NCBI GenBank assembly: GCA_002104905.1
Contig: MCFE01000345.1
Location: 1 to 64,000 of the forward strand
Reading direction: 5' to 3'
Length of the DNA: 64,000 nucleotides
From: Basidiobolus meristosporus CBS 931.73
Lineage: Eukaryota; Basidiobolomycota; Basidiobolomycetes; Basidiobolales; Basidiobolaceae
How positions within the stretch are numbered: the stretch's first letter is position 1; each line of letters begins with the position of its first letter. Under the pieces are notes generated by a model, which saw nothing but the letters and a program-made list of their open reading frames with translations, was not told the origin of the DNA and ran no database searches. The translations under genes were made by a program, and so were the position numbers. Positions 23,101-35,136 of the stretch are shown piece by piece.

Positions 23101-26100
23101 TGATATGATGAAACTTCCTCCTCGCATATACGACACAGGATCATTTCCGGAGTATCTGGAGTACTAAATGCAGATTCATCCAAAGCCATACTATCCAAAG
23201 GCAGACTCTCCTTGGACAGCTGCACCGAGTAGGAGGATGTGGATTTCCGAGACTGCTCGCGATCCAGCTGAGGTCTAAATAGATTTTTTTCACTGGATGG
23301 ATCACTTGTACGTGTGGGGGTTTGTGGTGGAGTATCGGAAGAGGTGGACAAAGAGCTGGACCCACTTGACATGGATAGCCGTAAAGATTTGAAAAAGTTT
23401 ATCACCTGCCGTCCGCTCTGAAGCATGGGAGAAGCGTTAATCCGAGCGGATCAACTTTGCTACGGATACGTGAAGACTAACCTTTCGATGTTCCTTGGGT
23501 TTAGTAGGGGTGCGGTCACTGTTTCCCCGGCGAAGCATCAACTCTCGCTCCAAATTACTATTAAGGAAGACCTGATCGATATCTGAGCCTGCTTTTGATC
23601 GTCTAGCCTCGGCTTCCATTGTAGTATTGTGATGCATCAGCCGGCTTGGGCGCATTAGAATGGCACTCTCAGAAACTCTCCGTTTTTCCAAAAACGGGGG
23701 GGATTCCGAAAAAACGGGGCTTCGGATTCTCGAGGGGTCCGTTAAGGTACCCTGTAGTCGGGAGTTTTGAAGTGAGGTCTGTGCTGACAATGTGGGTGAG
23801 GCGGAAAGCGTGGAAATGGTTGCAGATGAGGTTTGGGGGGTCTTTGTAGGGCTGGGTGGGAGGCTTTGTGCTTTGTGATGGACAGGACTGGCGGGAATAG
23901 TATTGACAACAGGTGGCGTGAATAATGGCCGAGATAGTATAGGCTCTGGCGTAGGGCTTTGCGAGCACTCGTTGCGCAGTGGGGAAGTAGGGCGAAATGG
24001 TGAAGTGAATTCCAGGATAGTCGGCGTTTCGACTCTAATCAAATCACTTGTGTCAAAAACGACACGGTCTTCATTGATTTTTTGCTGCCATTTCACTGTT
24101 GGTAAGTACTCGTAAAAACTCAAAACTAGTATGTACTGTGTATCCTACCAAATCCCCGACTAGACGAGCACAGGGAGCAAATATCCAAACCAGGCTAGAT
24201 AAAAAATCGTCCACTAGGGCATTGCCCACCGATAGAGCTCTCTGCTCATCAAGGAATTGCTGTAAACTAGACATAATCTCTCCGGCTCTGCCTTGTTGGT
24301 CTAATTCCTCAACCTCTACATCTAGGATCTGCCTGGCTAAAGATTCCACCCGAGTAAGAAGGGTGACATGCGATGATGCTATTGGTGGTGAACCCGTGAA
24401 TACGTTGCTTCTACAGACAAACAAAAAAACACACTAGAAATGGATTCTTACCTAAAGCAGTAGGAGGCCAACTCTTTGGTCTGGAGAATTCTTTCGGAGG
24501 CTTACGCTGTCGAGAGGAGTTCTCAGGGATTATATCCAGTCGCATGGACTGGGTTGATTTGGAATCATGTACATCCGGCAACTCGATGCCTTGTCCCTCA
24601 TCGTCAGACCCTTCGAAGTTCTGGTAGAGCTGCTTCAGGAGCTGTTTGATCTGTGCATCTGCTTTGGTTTTCGCCAGCTTCAGTTCCTCATAAATAGTTT
24701 GCTTCACATGGACCGAAGAAAATTTATCATCGATCAGTCCCAATGCAGACATGCTTCCTTCTGGTGTCCCAGAGGTGGATTCAGTATTCAAGCTCGTTTT
24801 TCTAGATTGTCGTCCCAGGAATAATGGTGAGATATCAGACGAAGTACTATCGCATTCTTCGTCATCAAACTCCGAGTGGATCGGCGAATCAGTTCCCAGT
24901 GTGCTGTTACTATTCCTGGATTTCTCACTACGGGGCGTGGTGTATTTATGACCTAAATGTAGAAGGTTAAAGTCAAGTTGGGAGAGTTAAAGAGATGTAG
25001 GGGGCCTAGTGCCAGATTTCGTATGAATTCCGAACAGACATAAGGACATAGGACTATCGAGTACCTTGACTAGGATCCGACTTTGCATCGGAAGGTTGAA
25101 TATTCAAAACCTTTCGGAGGGAAGACGGCGTAGAGGAGCGCTTTATGTGGGTTTTGGTGAAAGCACTAGTTTCTGAGCCCTTATGAGAACCCAGGGAATT
25201 AAAAGAGTCTTCACCGGGATTTTTGGATCTGGGGACTGGCACTGGCTTCGAGGGCTTGGATGAGAACAACGAGTCCGAATCAAATGTATTTTTATAGAAT
25301 GGCGGGGAGACGAAAGGAGATGTGGACATCCTTCCGGACGCAGAACTGCAAGAAGAGGTGGAATCTGTGAAGGAGCAAGCTGGAGATAAATTAAGTGCGT
25401 CAGAGATACTTCTGGTATGAAGTGGCTCTAGCGTCAGGTTTTTCTTGTTTTTTTTTGACAGGGGCGCGGATGGAACAGGCAGCTCCGAGGGATTCGTATT
25501 CATACCGACAAACGGTTGCTTAACTGCGTCTGTTGTTGTATGCTTATATTTCTCGACGTTTAGTCTTGACGTGCCCTCAATATCGGGGAAGGAATCAACG
25601 GCATTCAAAGCAGCAGTTAGTGTAGAGTTGCGAGATTGATTGGAGTTTAAAATATGCTTAGAGGGTTTATGAACCAAGCTACTCAGCTTGAAGCTCAACT
25701 CTGGGGAATGTTGCTTATGAGATAATGGGCTTGAATATGAATCGAAAATTTTGTTTGTGCTGGTTCTTATGTTGCCCGAGTGAGTGTACGGCTTATAAGT
25801 ATTGTACGAAGTCCACCGCTGCATTGAGTGTGAACGTGGTCTTCGCTTTTGACCCACCTTATCATTTTGAGCTGAGGGCAGTATTTTTAGTTTTCTTGCT
25901 ACAGAATCATCTCGCTTTGTTGAAAAAGGTATAGCCTGATCGGAAGAGCAGGAGGTAAAGGCACCATCGTTACCCCCACCTAAATTAGGCACCTCGGCAT
26001 CGTTCCTTTTGGGGCTATCGAAAATTGTCCCTCCGAAAAGACCAGCGATATCTTCCAAATACTTGGGTGATGGGGCTGATTTGGAGAGTGAGGTTTCGCT

Positions 26101-26118
26101 CTTTTTGTCTTTTGTCAT
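20123..26118 (-). CDS. RIM15: RIM15/Cek1-like AGC kinase (Greatwall family)
   Basis: I joined 17 exons in frame to about 1658 residues: 26118-25065, 24952-24452, 24378-24149, 24084-23482, 23417-22980, 22924-22863, 22805-22661, 22604-22406, 22340-22207, 22139-21876, 21817-21623, 21566-21498, 21437-21215, 21153-21040, 20982-20884, 20821-20711 and 20658-20123. The first 500 residues are Ser-rich and disordered. A Rim15-type zinc motif, [20 protein letters not shown], follows in exon 5. The kinase begins at about residue 1134: GAFGKVY, Lys1164 (YAIK), HRD Asp1258, DFG at 1276, then a basic insert before [11 protein letters not shown], as in MAST/Greatwall/Rim15 kinases. The tail carries [14 protein letters not shown]. 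Rim15 acts downstream of TORC1 and PKA, phosphorylating endosulfines on entry to quiescence. I see no N-terminal PAS and no C-terminal receiver domain. The second intron boundary is uncertain (see findings). Confidence 0.92.
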
Positions 26119-29100
26119 TATTTTGAAGGGATATTGCAGTTACTCAACACCCCACGGATGAAATAAGAGCAGTTGGGGCTGCTAGGAAAGAGAAACAAAA
26201 ATAGGGGAGCGGAACTAAACGTGAGTCTGTTGAAGAATGAATAGAGGTGAATAAGGAGGTATTAGTCTTGTAAAATAAGTAGCAAGTTGTCTGTCGACGA
26301 ATTGCACCCACTGTGCTAACACTCTAGTTGATTCACTTCAGAGAAGGAAAATCCAGAGGCAAGATTTCCGTTGACGAAGTTTATGTGGGTTGAAAGAAAG
26401 AACAGTTAAGTAGCTGGCTGTGCAGCAAAGTAAGTTGGGCCGCATTTATCCAAGCGGTGTTATTTGTATAGCTGATATTTTTCTTGTTCCAGCTATGATC
26501 CCAGTTTAGAATGCAAAATCTGAGGAATCACCAAAACTGTTCATACGTTTGGAATGGAGGAGTTAAAATTTCACTGCTTCTAAATTAGGAGGCAGAATTA
26601 TTGTTTTTCCAGATTGATTGAATGGGATAATTAATGGGCGATGTCCTTCAAGGGAATTTAACTATAAATCACGATTAAACTTTCCTAATGTTTCATTGAC
26701 ATTTTGCGGTGGTCCAATCCAATGCCGCTGGTAACCATAGGCTCCATAGCCAAAAGCAGAAAGTATCATTTGTGACCTTATCCTTATTCATGCTATTACG
26801 ATCGTAGCTCATTGGCCTCCCCAAAATACAAGTGATTCTAGAGCAGTTGGGCCGGATTCGGAAGATTATGGGATCAAAAATAAACAATCGGATAATTAAT
26901 GATGTGTTGCAGTTGTTAGGAGGCAAGGCAGCAATCGGTGATTGCCAGTACTGAGGATTGTCCACGACCACAAAGGCCATTGGAGGCCAGCATTATCAAC
27001 GAAGCCCATCTCTATCTCAAGATAAACGTTCTCTGATGAACTTGAACTATGGTATGGTACGGCTACGCTCGTTGGTTTGTCGACATGATGCCGATTTCCA
27101 ATTAGTTTCAGTTGCACAATCTTCGGGATATGCCAAGATAATCTCAGCTCTTTGACATCAATTATTGAGTGGAGCCTCGATAAGAATGCCAGATGTCGAC
27201 TTGTTGCAACAAAGAGGATTGAAGCATACGCATATTTCCAGCTAACCCTGTATCAATCTTTATTGTGCAAAGGATAGGCGGTAGTGAACAGGCGACAATA
27301 TTAAATACCCTTGCTCATGATGACCACTGCCAATGCCAAATTAATTTCTGTATATTACAGGTCCCACCATAGTCTGGAATAGGTTGGAATTGCCTCAAAA
27401 TAATCTCACCTGGTAGCAGACTCCAAAACATTTAATCCTTTGGCTGTTTCTGGCATACCTGAGGGTAGGTGGTACGAATAGCCACCAGGCAACTTTTGGC
27501 ATATACTTCACCGTACTTGTTCAGTAATCCAAAATCCATGGATTTAGTCAGCCACACAGCTTGATGGCCTTGCCCGCAATAACCACAGGCATATCACGGT
27601 GGTAACACCCCCATTATGATATGCAAGGGGTATGACCATTCCACATAACGGTGATGTTGATCATTAGGATACAACGAATATATTCCCATCAGAGCCCATC
27701 AGTTGACCATTGTTTTCAGGTAGGTGTTCTGATGTAATGCCCTTGCACCACTCCGTCTTGTTTAAACAGCTGACTACCCCAGCCTCGACCTTTGTTCGTG
27801 GTCAACATTGAAAACATTGATGCAAAATGATAAGTCTCATCACCTCTCCTGCAAATACCCTGTGTCCCTAACCACCTCAACTTACGCAAATGCATCAATG
27901 GTAATTAATGTACAGATGCTTCCTAAATCCGTATTTGCTCGCAAGCTATTGGCTCTGAGGCAGCAGCATGTCTCATACTCTTTCGATGCTTGAGCTTGAG
28001 CCTGAGCCCAAGTATATTCGGCAATTCGTTAGTCAATACTTGACTTTCCCAGTATTTGCATCTCTTCCGCTGGTAGTTTGTTAATCTTTCCCTGTGGGTT
28101 TGTAGAACATAGGTTTAATGTAACTGTGGTACTTTGATGCAACCCAAGGCCATTCAATTATCTTCTTTTAAGACTAGAACCAATACATATCCACATGGTT
28201 CTTCTTAAATACGCTTCACAACGGACTAATCTTGCATAAATTGTTTACTTGGAATAGGTCGAAATCAGCATTTTCGGATCACAGCCTATACTTTTTCGGA
28301 ACGCTGATTGCCGGCTTTTAATAGCGACAGATGCGAATATATTGATCATTTGGCGGCAGGAATTGAGCACTCTGGACCAGATCAATACACCATGGATTAC
28401 TCACTCTTCGTTTCTTGAAGATTGCTGAACACATTCAATCCGAACGACCCCAAGCCGTCTTGGTGGTTTGTTGCATCGGCCGTGAGTAATGTAAAATATT
28501 AGCCAAGCTGGTTGTGCATCTGTAGCTTGATGGAAACCGGTGGTATTGTTTAGCAGGATCCGTATTCTACCAATTGAGGCAAGGCAATTCGCATTGACTC
28601 TTAGGGCCCAAAGCCATGAGAGGATCGTTCAGACTTTGTAACCTAGATTGAACGGAAGATTGTTACATATTATATCAAATACACCAAGTCAATGTCGTAT
28701 GTGATCAGTATCCCAGTTGTGAGCCAACACGATTAAACATATGCACCACCTATTTTTCAGGTAGTTTCGGATTAGTTGATACAGAAAAAGTATAAAGTGC
28801 TGAGACGCATTTGTCTAACAATCCAAGACTATTTCTCTGAATATTCAACATACATGAGAGTCCGCATGACCCAGATACCCAAGGTGTTTGGATTGTATCC
28901 ATTTCTTAATGAGGGATTCATCCTCATGCTGTGGGATTTTCGCTGAGCAGCCGCAAAGCCCGAGAAAAATATGGGGAAGAGGGTATGCCAATCAAATTCC
29001 TTGATGACAATGAATTTATGATGCATTTCATACATACGCTGTATTGTTGGCCTATTAGATGCTAATCAGCGTTACAACGAAGTATCCTTGTTGTGCTGCA

Positions 29101-30320
29101 TTTGGGTTTGTTCAACGCAAATCAGGCCCACACCCGCACACCCGACACGAAAGCATCTCGTGTATCATAAATGCCACTTTACTCCTTGTTTCGAATACCG
29201 GAAATAACGGTGATGATGTTTCATACTTCTTGTTCATCGAATACTCAAAATGGCTCTGTCAGAATAAAATATTTGATTTGGTAAACAGTCTGATGCCTTG
29301 TGTGAAGGCCATTGTCAGGAGACCAACCGAAAGACCACGCGGGCAGACTCAAGATGAAACTCATAGCTCCATGGGTGACGTCATATGTCAGATATATCCA
29401 AAAGTCTAATATACAAAGGAGCCAAGATTTTGGTATCTCATTGTAGCATCTCAAGTCGATCAACAGATGAGGAAGCTTTGCTACTGATATTGCGGCAATC
29501 TCAATAAGGCCTAACGGGGTTTCCGGAAGTGGAAAGTAAACAAAGAATACTCTATACAACCTTTCTGCAGTAGGTTTTGTTGTGAGCTGACTATTGTGAG
29601 ACATCTGCTACAAAAATTCGGTGATCCAGTGACCCATCTCCTAGGTAACAATGGGAAATCCTGGAGTTGGCTGCTGGAGGTAAAATGTCGAGTGCCCCTT
29701 GAATAGTAATAGCTGTCTCTCTCAATCGAGTGCATGGCCTTTAATTACAATGTGCATCTCATCACTAGGTGATGCATGCGTGAATGCATTAATATGGTAG
29801 TTGTATTACCTGGATTTCCAATTCTTGCTTTTAGAGTGGCTTGATATGTTGTCCTTTTATTCCTTTTGAGTATAGACAGGTGCGATAAGCCGAGTCAGTG
29901 CTAATGGAGAGATCCAGTATGAAAGAGTCTTGACCATTTTGGCTCCTACTTTATAGTGTTGTGTGACATTCACTACGAGCGTCGGGGAATTCATGGTATC
30001 TTACGCCTTAAATGTTACACACTCCCAAGGTTACAGCTTGTATATGGGATACATTTAAGTGGGCATAGGAGAGTACGACGGGTAGATTATATGACCATGT
30101 AATCTGTAGCCTCACGCCATTGATATTGAATATGCCCTAGTCAGTTCTTCTCTATTTGGGAGCACTTCCAAGAGGTTGCTTTATTGTGAAATACATTGCA
30201 TGCCAAAATCTTTGATGACCTATTTGGTAAATCCCAATTGAATTCTTCGTTCCGAAAATAGTTTGAGCATAGGTATAGTTCTTTAGGACCCATAGATCAG
30301 ACCAAACGCTCTGCTGGATA
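26119..30320. other. 4.2-kb intergenic region without supported genes
   Basis: The left end carries the RIM15-like promoter. No frame longer than about 120 codons exists and none shows a domain or a plausible exon chain. CpG content is ordinary, so it is not obviously transposon-derived. Confidence 0.45.
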
Positions 30321-32126
30321 TTACATGATTTTTTGTGCTAATAGCAGCCCACCTACTAGCAGAGAGGTTCCTAGAAAGTCCCCTATTGAGGTGCTATCTA
30401 GAATCAGTAAGCTGGAAAACAGCAATATTAAACAGCATTCAGCTTACATCATGGGCATAACGTAATTATCAGGATTCCGCTCACGCAGCCATAGCACCCA
30501 AGTGATCCAACGGGCAAATACTAAAATGATCGCCACCTGGAAAAAGTATTTGGGGTAAGTTTTGAATCTTCGTGGGTAAACAATGAGATGGACATTCTTA
30601 CCAGCACACATGAGGCTACTGTGTAAATACCAAAGACCCAGAGAGAAATGACCTCATGATCAAAGCCAGTAGACTTAAGGAAAACCAGGAATAGCCACTG
30701 CAGCATCAGATTAACCGTGAACAAAGAACTGAAGATTTGCCCATGCGGCTCCCTCATGGCGGCATGGAGTGCAGTAGAGTATCTTGAAGCACATATCGTC
30801 CCAATATTTCCGGATATACCTATCAATAGCTTGTCTAATAAAGATGTATACAGCAGCATCAAGTTGGATGTTTACCGTTCAAGACTGGGCCCAAAATTGC
30901 GAGTCCATTCAAGTGAGCTACAAAATATTCAAGGATTACACCTGCAAAGCTAGTCAAATAAAACCGTCAGGGTATTGAAACCTCGAAGATTTCCTTGATC
31001 AAGTCTGTTACCTTGCAATGAACATTGCCAGGAGTATCGAGGACCACCCCTCATACAATAGATGGCAAACAAAAGGGTTTCGGTACACCACGAATATCCA
31101 TAGTGGTAGAGATATCAATGCAGCCAGTAGAACCACGATGCAGGCAGGAGAATCTAGAAATCTCGGTTATGATTTTGTCACCGTAAAATGGCGGAAGGAA
31201 GGCCTTACATAGGTTGCGTATAAATAGTTGGCTAAAACCAACCAATAATGCCAAAGTTATCACGTCTCCCAAACCCGCCGCTAACGGGGTAGCAATATTA
31301 TCAGGATTGATATGAAGCTTTCTGCTCAGCAAAATAATCACGCACATCAGGATTCCCAGGATGAGGGAGCTGAGAGAAGCACAGACAACACTGCTCGCAA
31401 GGACCAGTATCAACTCGAAGAAATCGTTTGCCGATGTTTCTACAATGAATCCGAGCAATATCGAGACAGCCCCAGCCACGAACCCAATACTAATAGCTTG
31501 CATTTGAAGCACCGCCAAATTCCCCAATAAGATATCCCGCCTATTCCTCGGAACATCCAAGTCACCTAGATTGGCCTAGATGGGGGATTAGAATGCGCTC
31601 AATGGATGGCGTGCGTAGTTGCATACTGAAGTGGATAGTCGCGTTGCCAAATTCATCTCCAAATTCCCCTTTAGATTTAGCAGTATTGGAACCAGAATAA
31701 ACAATTTACTGATCCTCATGAAGGATTCCTGTGACTTCGCAAGCGGTATAAGGGCTTGGGTAAGCTTGATGGAAATCTAGGATCACTACTTACCTTGGCC
31801 ATGTCAAGTAGCCATCCTGCGCACATACAACCAATCATCCCTAACAACAAGGAAGGAAAAATCTATTCAATTTTAATATCACAAAGGCAGTAATTCAAGC
31901 TTCAATGATGGTGTGTAACCTGTACTATCAGCCCCATATTCATCGGACCTGAGGGCTCCGGCTTATCAGGCATAAAGTTAGGCGAGGTGGGCATTAAATA
32001 AGCATCGAAGTCGGCTTTAATGATTGAATCCCTGAGAGCGAGGTTCTTCGGCCTATTAGGATTATCTTGGGAAGTGAACTCTGGATCTTTCGAACCCAAT
32101 GAATCTTGGGCTTGTTGTGACTCCAT
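30321..32126 (-). CDS. SLC41/MgtE-type divalent cation (Mg2+) transporter
   Basis: Nine exons join in frame to 459 residues: 32126-31920, 31862-31794, 31734-31627, 31575-31209, 31153-31012, 30949-30876, 30834-30602, 30536-30448 and 30411-30321. After about 60 polar residues come hydrophobic helices in two repeated SLC41 halves. The first half has GNLEMNLATRLSTSANLGDL, RRDILLGNLAVLQMQA and INPDNIATPLAAGLGDVITL. The second has ISGNIGTICASRYSTALH and NPDNYVMPMI, ending in STSIGDFLGTSLLVGG. The N-PDN motifs and the acidic/Gly pair in each half match the Mg2+ pathway of MgtE and SLC41A. It is probably a plasma- or vacuolar-membrane Mg2+ carrier. The length is slightly below that of animal SLC41A1. 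The last two exons restore the conserved C-terminus. Confidence 0.92.
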
Positions 32127-32687
32127 GATATCTTTCAGTGGAGTGCTCTTTGAAGGTGGGTAGCGAGAAAATCAAGATAAGTTCTGTCATGACACTGTAT
32201 GCCTCTTTTTGTGTACTCAGTGGCTCCAGGGGCGCTTGGCTTAGCTACTTGAAATAGCGATCCCATGGATGTTTTATAAGCCAAACTGGTGCTAAGCCGA
32301 TACAAGAGTGCCATTCAATCGAAGTTTGATCTATATTTCAAACAAGACAAGTACTCTATACATACATACGTTCCTGGTATCAACACATAGACGTTGGTTC
32401 TAGCCATATGTGAGATACCACATGATACATAGGTTGCTCTTCAAGGCCCAAGTCGGAATATACCATTTCGTTCGCAACCTACAATCATACAAATAGTGTC
32501 AAGATGCTGACTAACGTTAGACTTCATATTTTATTATGGAATCCACATGTACGGTGGAAAGTTGTTAATGAAACAAATGTCAATGCACTCCTTCGCATGT
32601 GTCCTATCATACAGCTTTATGAATCCTATCTCCGAAACAAAACTGGACTAGTAATTATCACATCTTTATTCCGGTTAAAGAGATCTC
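32127..32687. other. Intergenic between RPL10 and the SLC41-like gene
   Basis: Both neighbours read leftward, so this stretch should hold the RPL10 3' end and the SLC41-like promoter. No gene is seen. Confidence 0.5.
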
Positions 32688-33335
32688 TTAAGCGGAAACT
32701 CTGTTGAAGTAGTTCTCGAGGGGACCGTGCTCGGTGATGTACTTAACATAGCAGCCGTCAGGTTGGAGACGGCCAGCTTGGCGCTCGACGATGTATTCTT
32801 CGCGAGTGAGCTTGGTGAAGCCCCACTTCTTGGAGAGAATGATCTTTTGTTGGCCAGGGAACTTGTACTTGGCACGACGAAGGGCCTCAATGACAACAGC
32901 CTTGTTGGAGTCCTTGGTACGGATGGAGAAGATGATTTGACCGATGTTGACACGAGCAACGGTACCTTGGGGCTTACCGAAAGCACCACGCATACCAGTT
33001 TGGAGTCTATCGGCACCAGCGCAAGACAACATCTTGTTGATACGGACGACGTGATAGGGGTGAACACGAACACGCAAGTGGAAGGAATCCTTACCAGCCA
33101 TCTTGGTGATATACTTGTTGCAACTAATACGAGCAGCTTCCAAAGCTTCGCTAGAAAGTTGTTCGTATTCGTTGGAAATCAAATGAACGCAGAGAGGGAA
33201 CTCATCGACGCTAGCCTTCTTACGACCCAAATCGAAGATTCTGATCTTGGGGTCGGGGACACCACGACAGAAACGGGACTTGGGATAGGGCTTGTTTTTG
33301 CAATAACGATAACAACGAGCTGGACGACGACCCAT
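32688..33335 (-). CDS. RPL10: 60S ribosomal protein uL16 (RPL10)
   Basis: This is an intronless 215-residue protein of the exact family length class, starting [20 protein letters not shown]. The P-site loop region [20 protein letters not shown] is intact, as are [17 protein letters not shown] and [13 protein letters not shown]. uL16 joins the 60S subunit last, in the cytoplasm, and lines the path to the peptidyl transferase centre. Codon choice is strongly biased (for example CGT for Arg and AAG for Lys), as expected for a highly expressed gene and unlike its neighbours. A TATA element lies about 70 bp upstream. Confidence 0.98.
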   Translation of the reverse strand: MGRRPARCYRYCKNKPYPKSRFCRGVPDPKIRIFDLGRKKASVDEFPLCVHLISNEYEQLSSEALEAARISCNKYITKMAGKDSFHLRVRVHPYHVVRINKMLSCAGADRLQTGMRGAFGKPQGTVARVNIGQIIFSIRTKDSNKAVVIEALRRAKYKFPGQQKIILSKKWGFTKLTREEYIVERQAGRLQPDGCYVKYITEHGPLENYFNRVSA

Positions 33336-33402
33336 TTTTTTGAACTTCCTTTGGGAATGAGAAAATGTTGCGATTAGAAATTTGATTCGGATGGATGCCC
33401 GG

Positions 33403-33412
33403 TTTATATAAA
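33403..33412 (-). promoter_or_regulatory. TATA box of RPL10
   Basis: The minus strand reads TATATAAA about 70-75 bp upstream of the RPL10 ATG at 33335, a normal spacing for a short-leader, highly expressed gene. Confidence 0.6.
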
Positions 33413-34098
33413 AGATTCTCTCGCTGCGAGACTAACCTTAAAATCGATGGATAAAGGAGAAAGATCCATGCCACCGCAGCTTGCCATTTTGATGGGGAAT
33501 CGAAATCATGTGACCGACTCGGCTTCCATATTGCCAATGGAAGGTTGGATTCATAATGCGATTAGTGAAGCTTACTAATCCATCTATTAATGTAAATTAT
33601 ATCGATTAAGCAGAGTGCCTAGGGGGTGACGTATGGTCGTGTGCAATCTAATAGGAAAAATATTGCGCAATTTGAAGAATAATTATCAAAGTCTGATCGC
33701 ATGATCATAAAATGGCCCATTTAGATATCCGAAGGATTCCTCATAAAGCCGACCGTTTCGGCCTCATCCGGATCGCTCGGCAGCCGAGGGATTTTACGAG
33801 GTTTCCGTGCTGGGCTGGTCGGAAATTCCGAAATACATGTGAAGTTATAAGACAACCTAAATGTTACACATCTGCCAAGTCGACACGTGATATCCAATGC
33901 TATGCGTAGGGAAAATTACTGGTTTCGCCAGAAAGGTATTTATGGGTCGGGGTGTGAACACTCCTAGCCAAAGAAATTCAAGTGACCAGCAATAAATAAA
34001 TAAATGATCTTCTAAGAAAGGGGTAGGAGGTAGGGAAATCGTACTGTCAGTGGAATGCGATTGGGCTGCAGGTTGGTGCTATATTTTGCTACAGTTCG

Positions 34099-34106
34099 TA
34101 TAAAGG
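34099..34106 (+). promoter_or_regulatory. TATA box of the ELO gene
   Basis: TATAAAGG lies about 60 bp upstream of the chosen ATG at 34164. The divergent gap to RPL10 is 828 bp. Confidence 0.6.
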
Positions 34107-34163
34107 AGAGAGGGCGGTAGGAAGCAACCAGATATCTCTTGATTTTGTCGATTCTCTGTCTTG

Positions 34164-35136
34164 ATGTGGAGCCCCGAACAGCCATTCCTCATCCCTTTAG
34201 AGCCATATTTGAACAAGGCATATCAATATGTGGTTGGCGAATCATATACATCGTTCAAGTTTGTAGAAGGAGTGACTCCACTTTCAACGGTTCCAGAGGT
34301 CGCCGGCACGTGTATTCTTTACCTGGTGGTCATCTTCGGTGGACAGTATCTTATGAAAAATAGAAAGCCCTTCCAGTTGGAGTTCCTCTTCAAGCTGCAC
34401 AATTTGTTCCTGACTACCCTATCTGCTGCACTGCTGCTACTCATTGCCGAGAACATCATTCCGATTGTTTGGAATGAGGGCGTGTATGGTTCCGTTTGTA
34501 ACCAGAGCTCCTGGACGCAACGCTTGGAATTGCTATATTATCTTAATTACTTGACAAAATACTATGAACTCATTGACACCATATTCTTGGTGCTGAAGAA
34601 GAAGAATCTAGGTATTTCGGGCTTGGATTGCACTCTACTGTGCCTCTACTAACCGATTTGAACATTCCAGAATTCCTGCATTACTACCACCATAGTTTGA
34701 CCATGGTGCTTTGTTACACACAGCTCGTAGGTAGCACTGCAGTGGTAAGGGTTTTGATCAAATTCTCCCCATTGAAAGGATATCCACTAACATCGCGCAA
34801 CAGTCTTGGGTACCAATCACTTTGAATCTCTGCGTTCATGTGTTCATGTATTATTATTATTTCCGTGCTACAGCTGGTGTTCGTATCTGGTGGAAGAAGT
34901 ATCTGACTACCATGCAGATTACCCAGTTCATTCTCGATCTTGGCTTCGTGTACTTCTGCACCTACAACTACTTCGCTTTTAATTTCTTCCCCGTCGTTCC
35001 TCATGTCGGGGACTGTTCCGGAACAGTTGGTGCTGCCCTCTTTGGCTGCGCGCTACTCTCGTCTTATTTGGTCTTGTTCATCAACTTCTTTAGAAAGACT
35101 TACAAGAAGCCGAAGTCCAAGTCTAAGCAGAACTGA
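34164..35136 (+). CDS. ELO-family fatty acid elongase (3-ketoacyl-CoA synthase)
   Basis: Three exons (34164-34611, 34671-34744 and 34804-35136) give 284 residues. The ER membrane enzyme condenses malonyl-CoA with long-chain acyl-CoA, the first step of very-long-chain fatty acid synthesis. Hallmarks are FLFKLHNLFLT, KYYELIDTIFLVLKKKNLEF (split across exons 1 and 2), the histidine box HYYHH (His153, 156 and 157), the strand VLCYTQL and NLCVHVFMYYYYF. The C-terminus KKPKSKSKQN is a basic ER-retention-like tail. The HYYHH box with an LHYYHHSLT context is like yeast Elo2/Elo3, which act on sphingolipid chains, but substrate length cannot be assigned. The frame is open one codon upstream at a TTG, which I did not use. 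A poly(A)-like AATAAA is at 35270. Confidence 0.95.

Noticed and set aside
32727-33377. 216-codon plus-strand open frame
   Set aside because: It is the antisense shadow of RPL10, produced by strong codon bias; the minus frame is an unambiguous uL16.
34161-34163. Extra TTG codon before the ELO start
   Set aside because: A eukaryotic start should be the ATG at 34164; nothing supports a non-ATG start.
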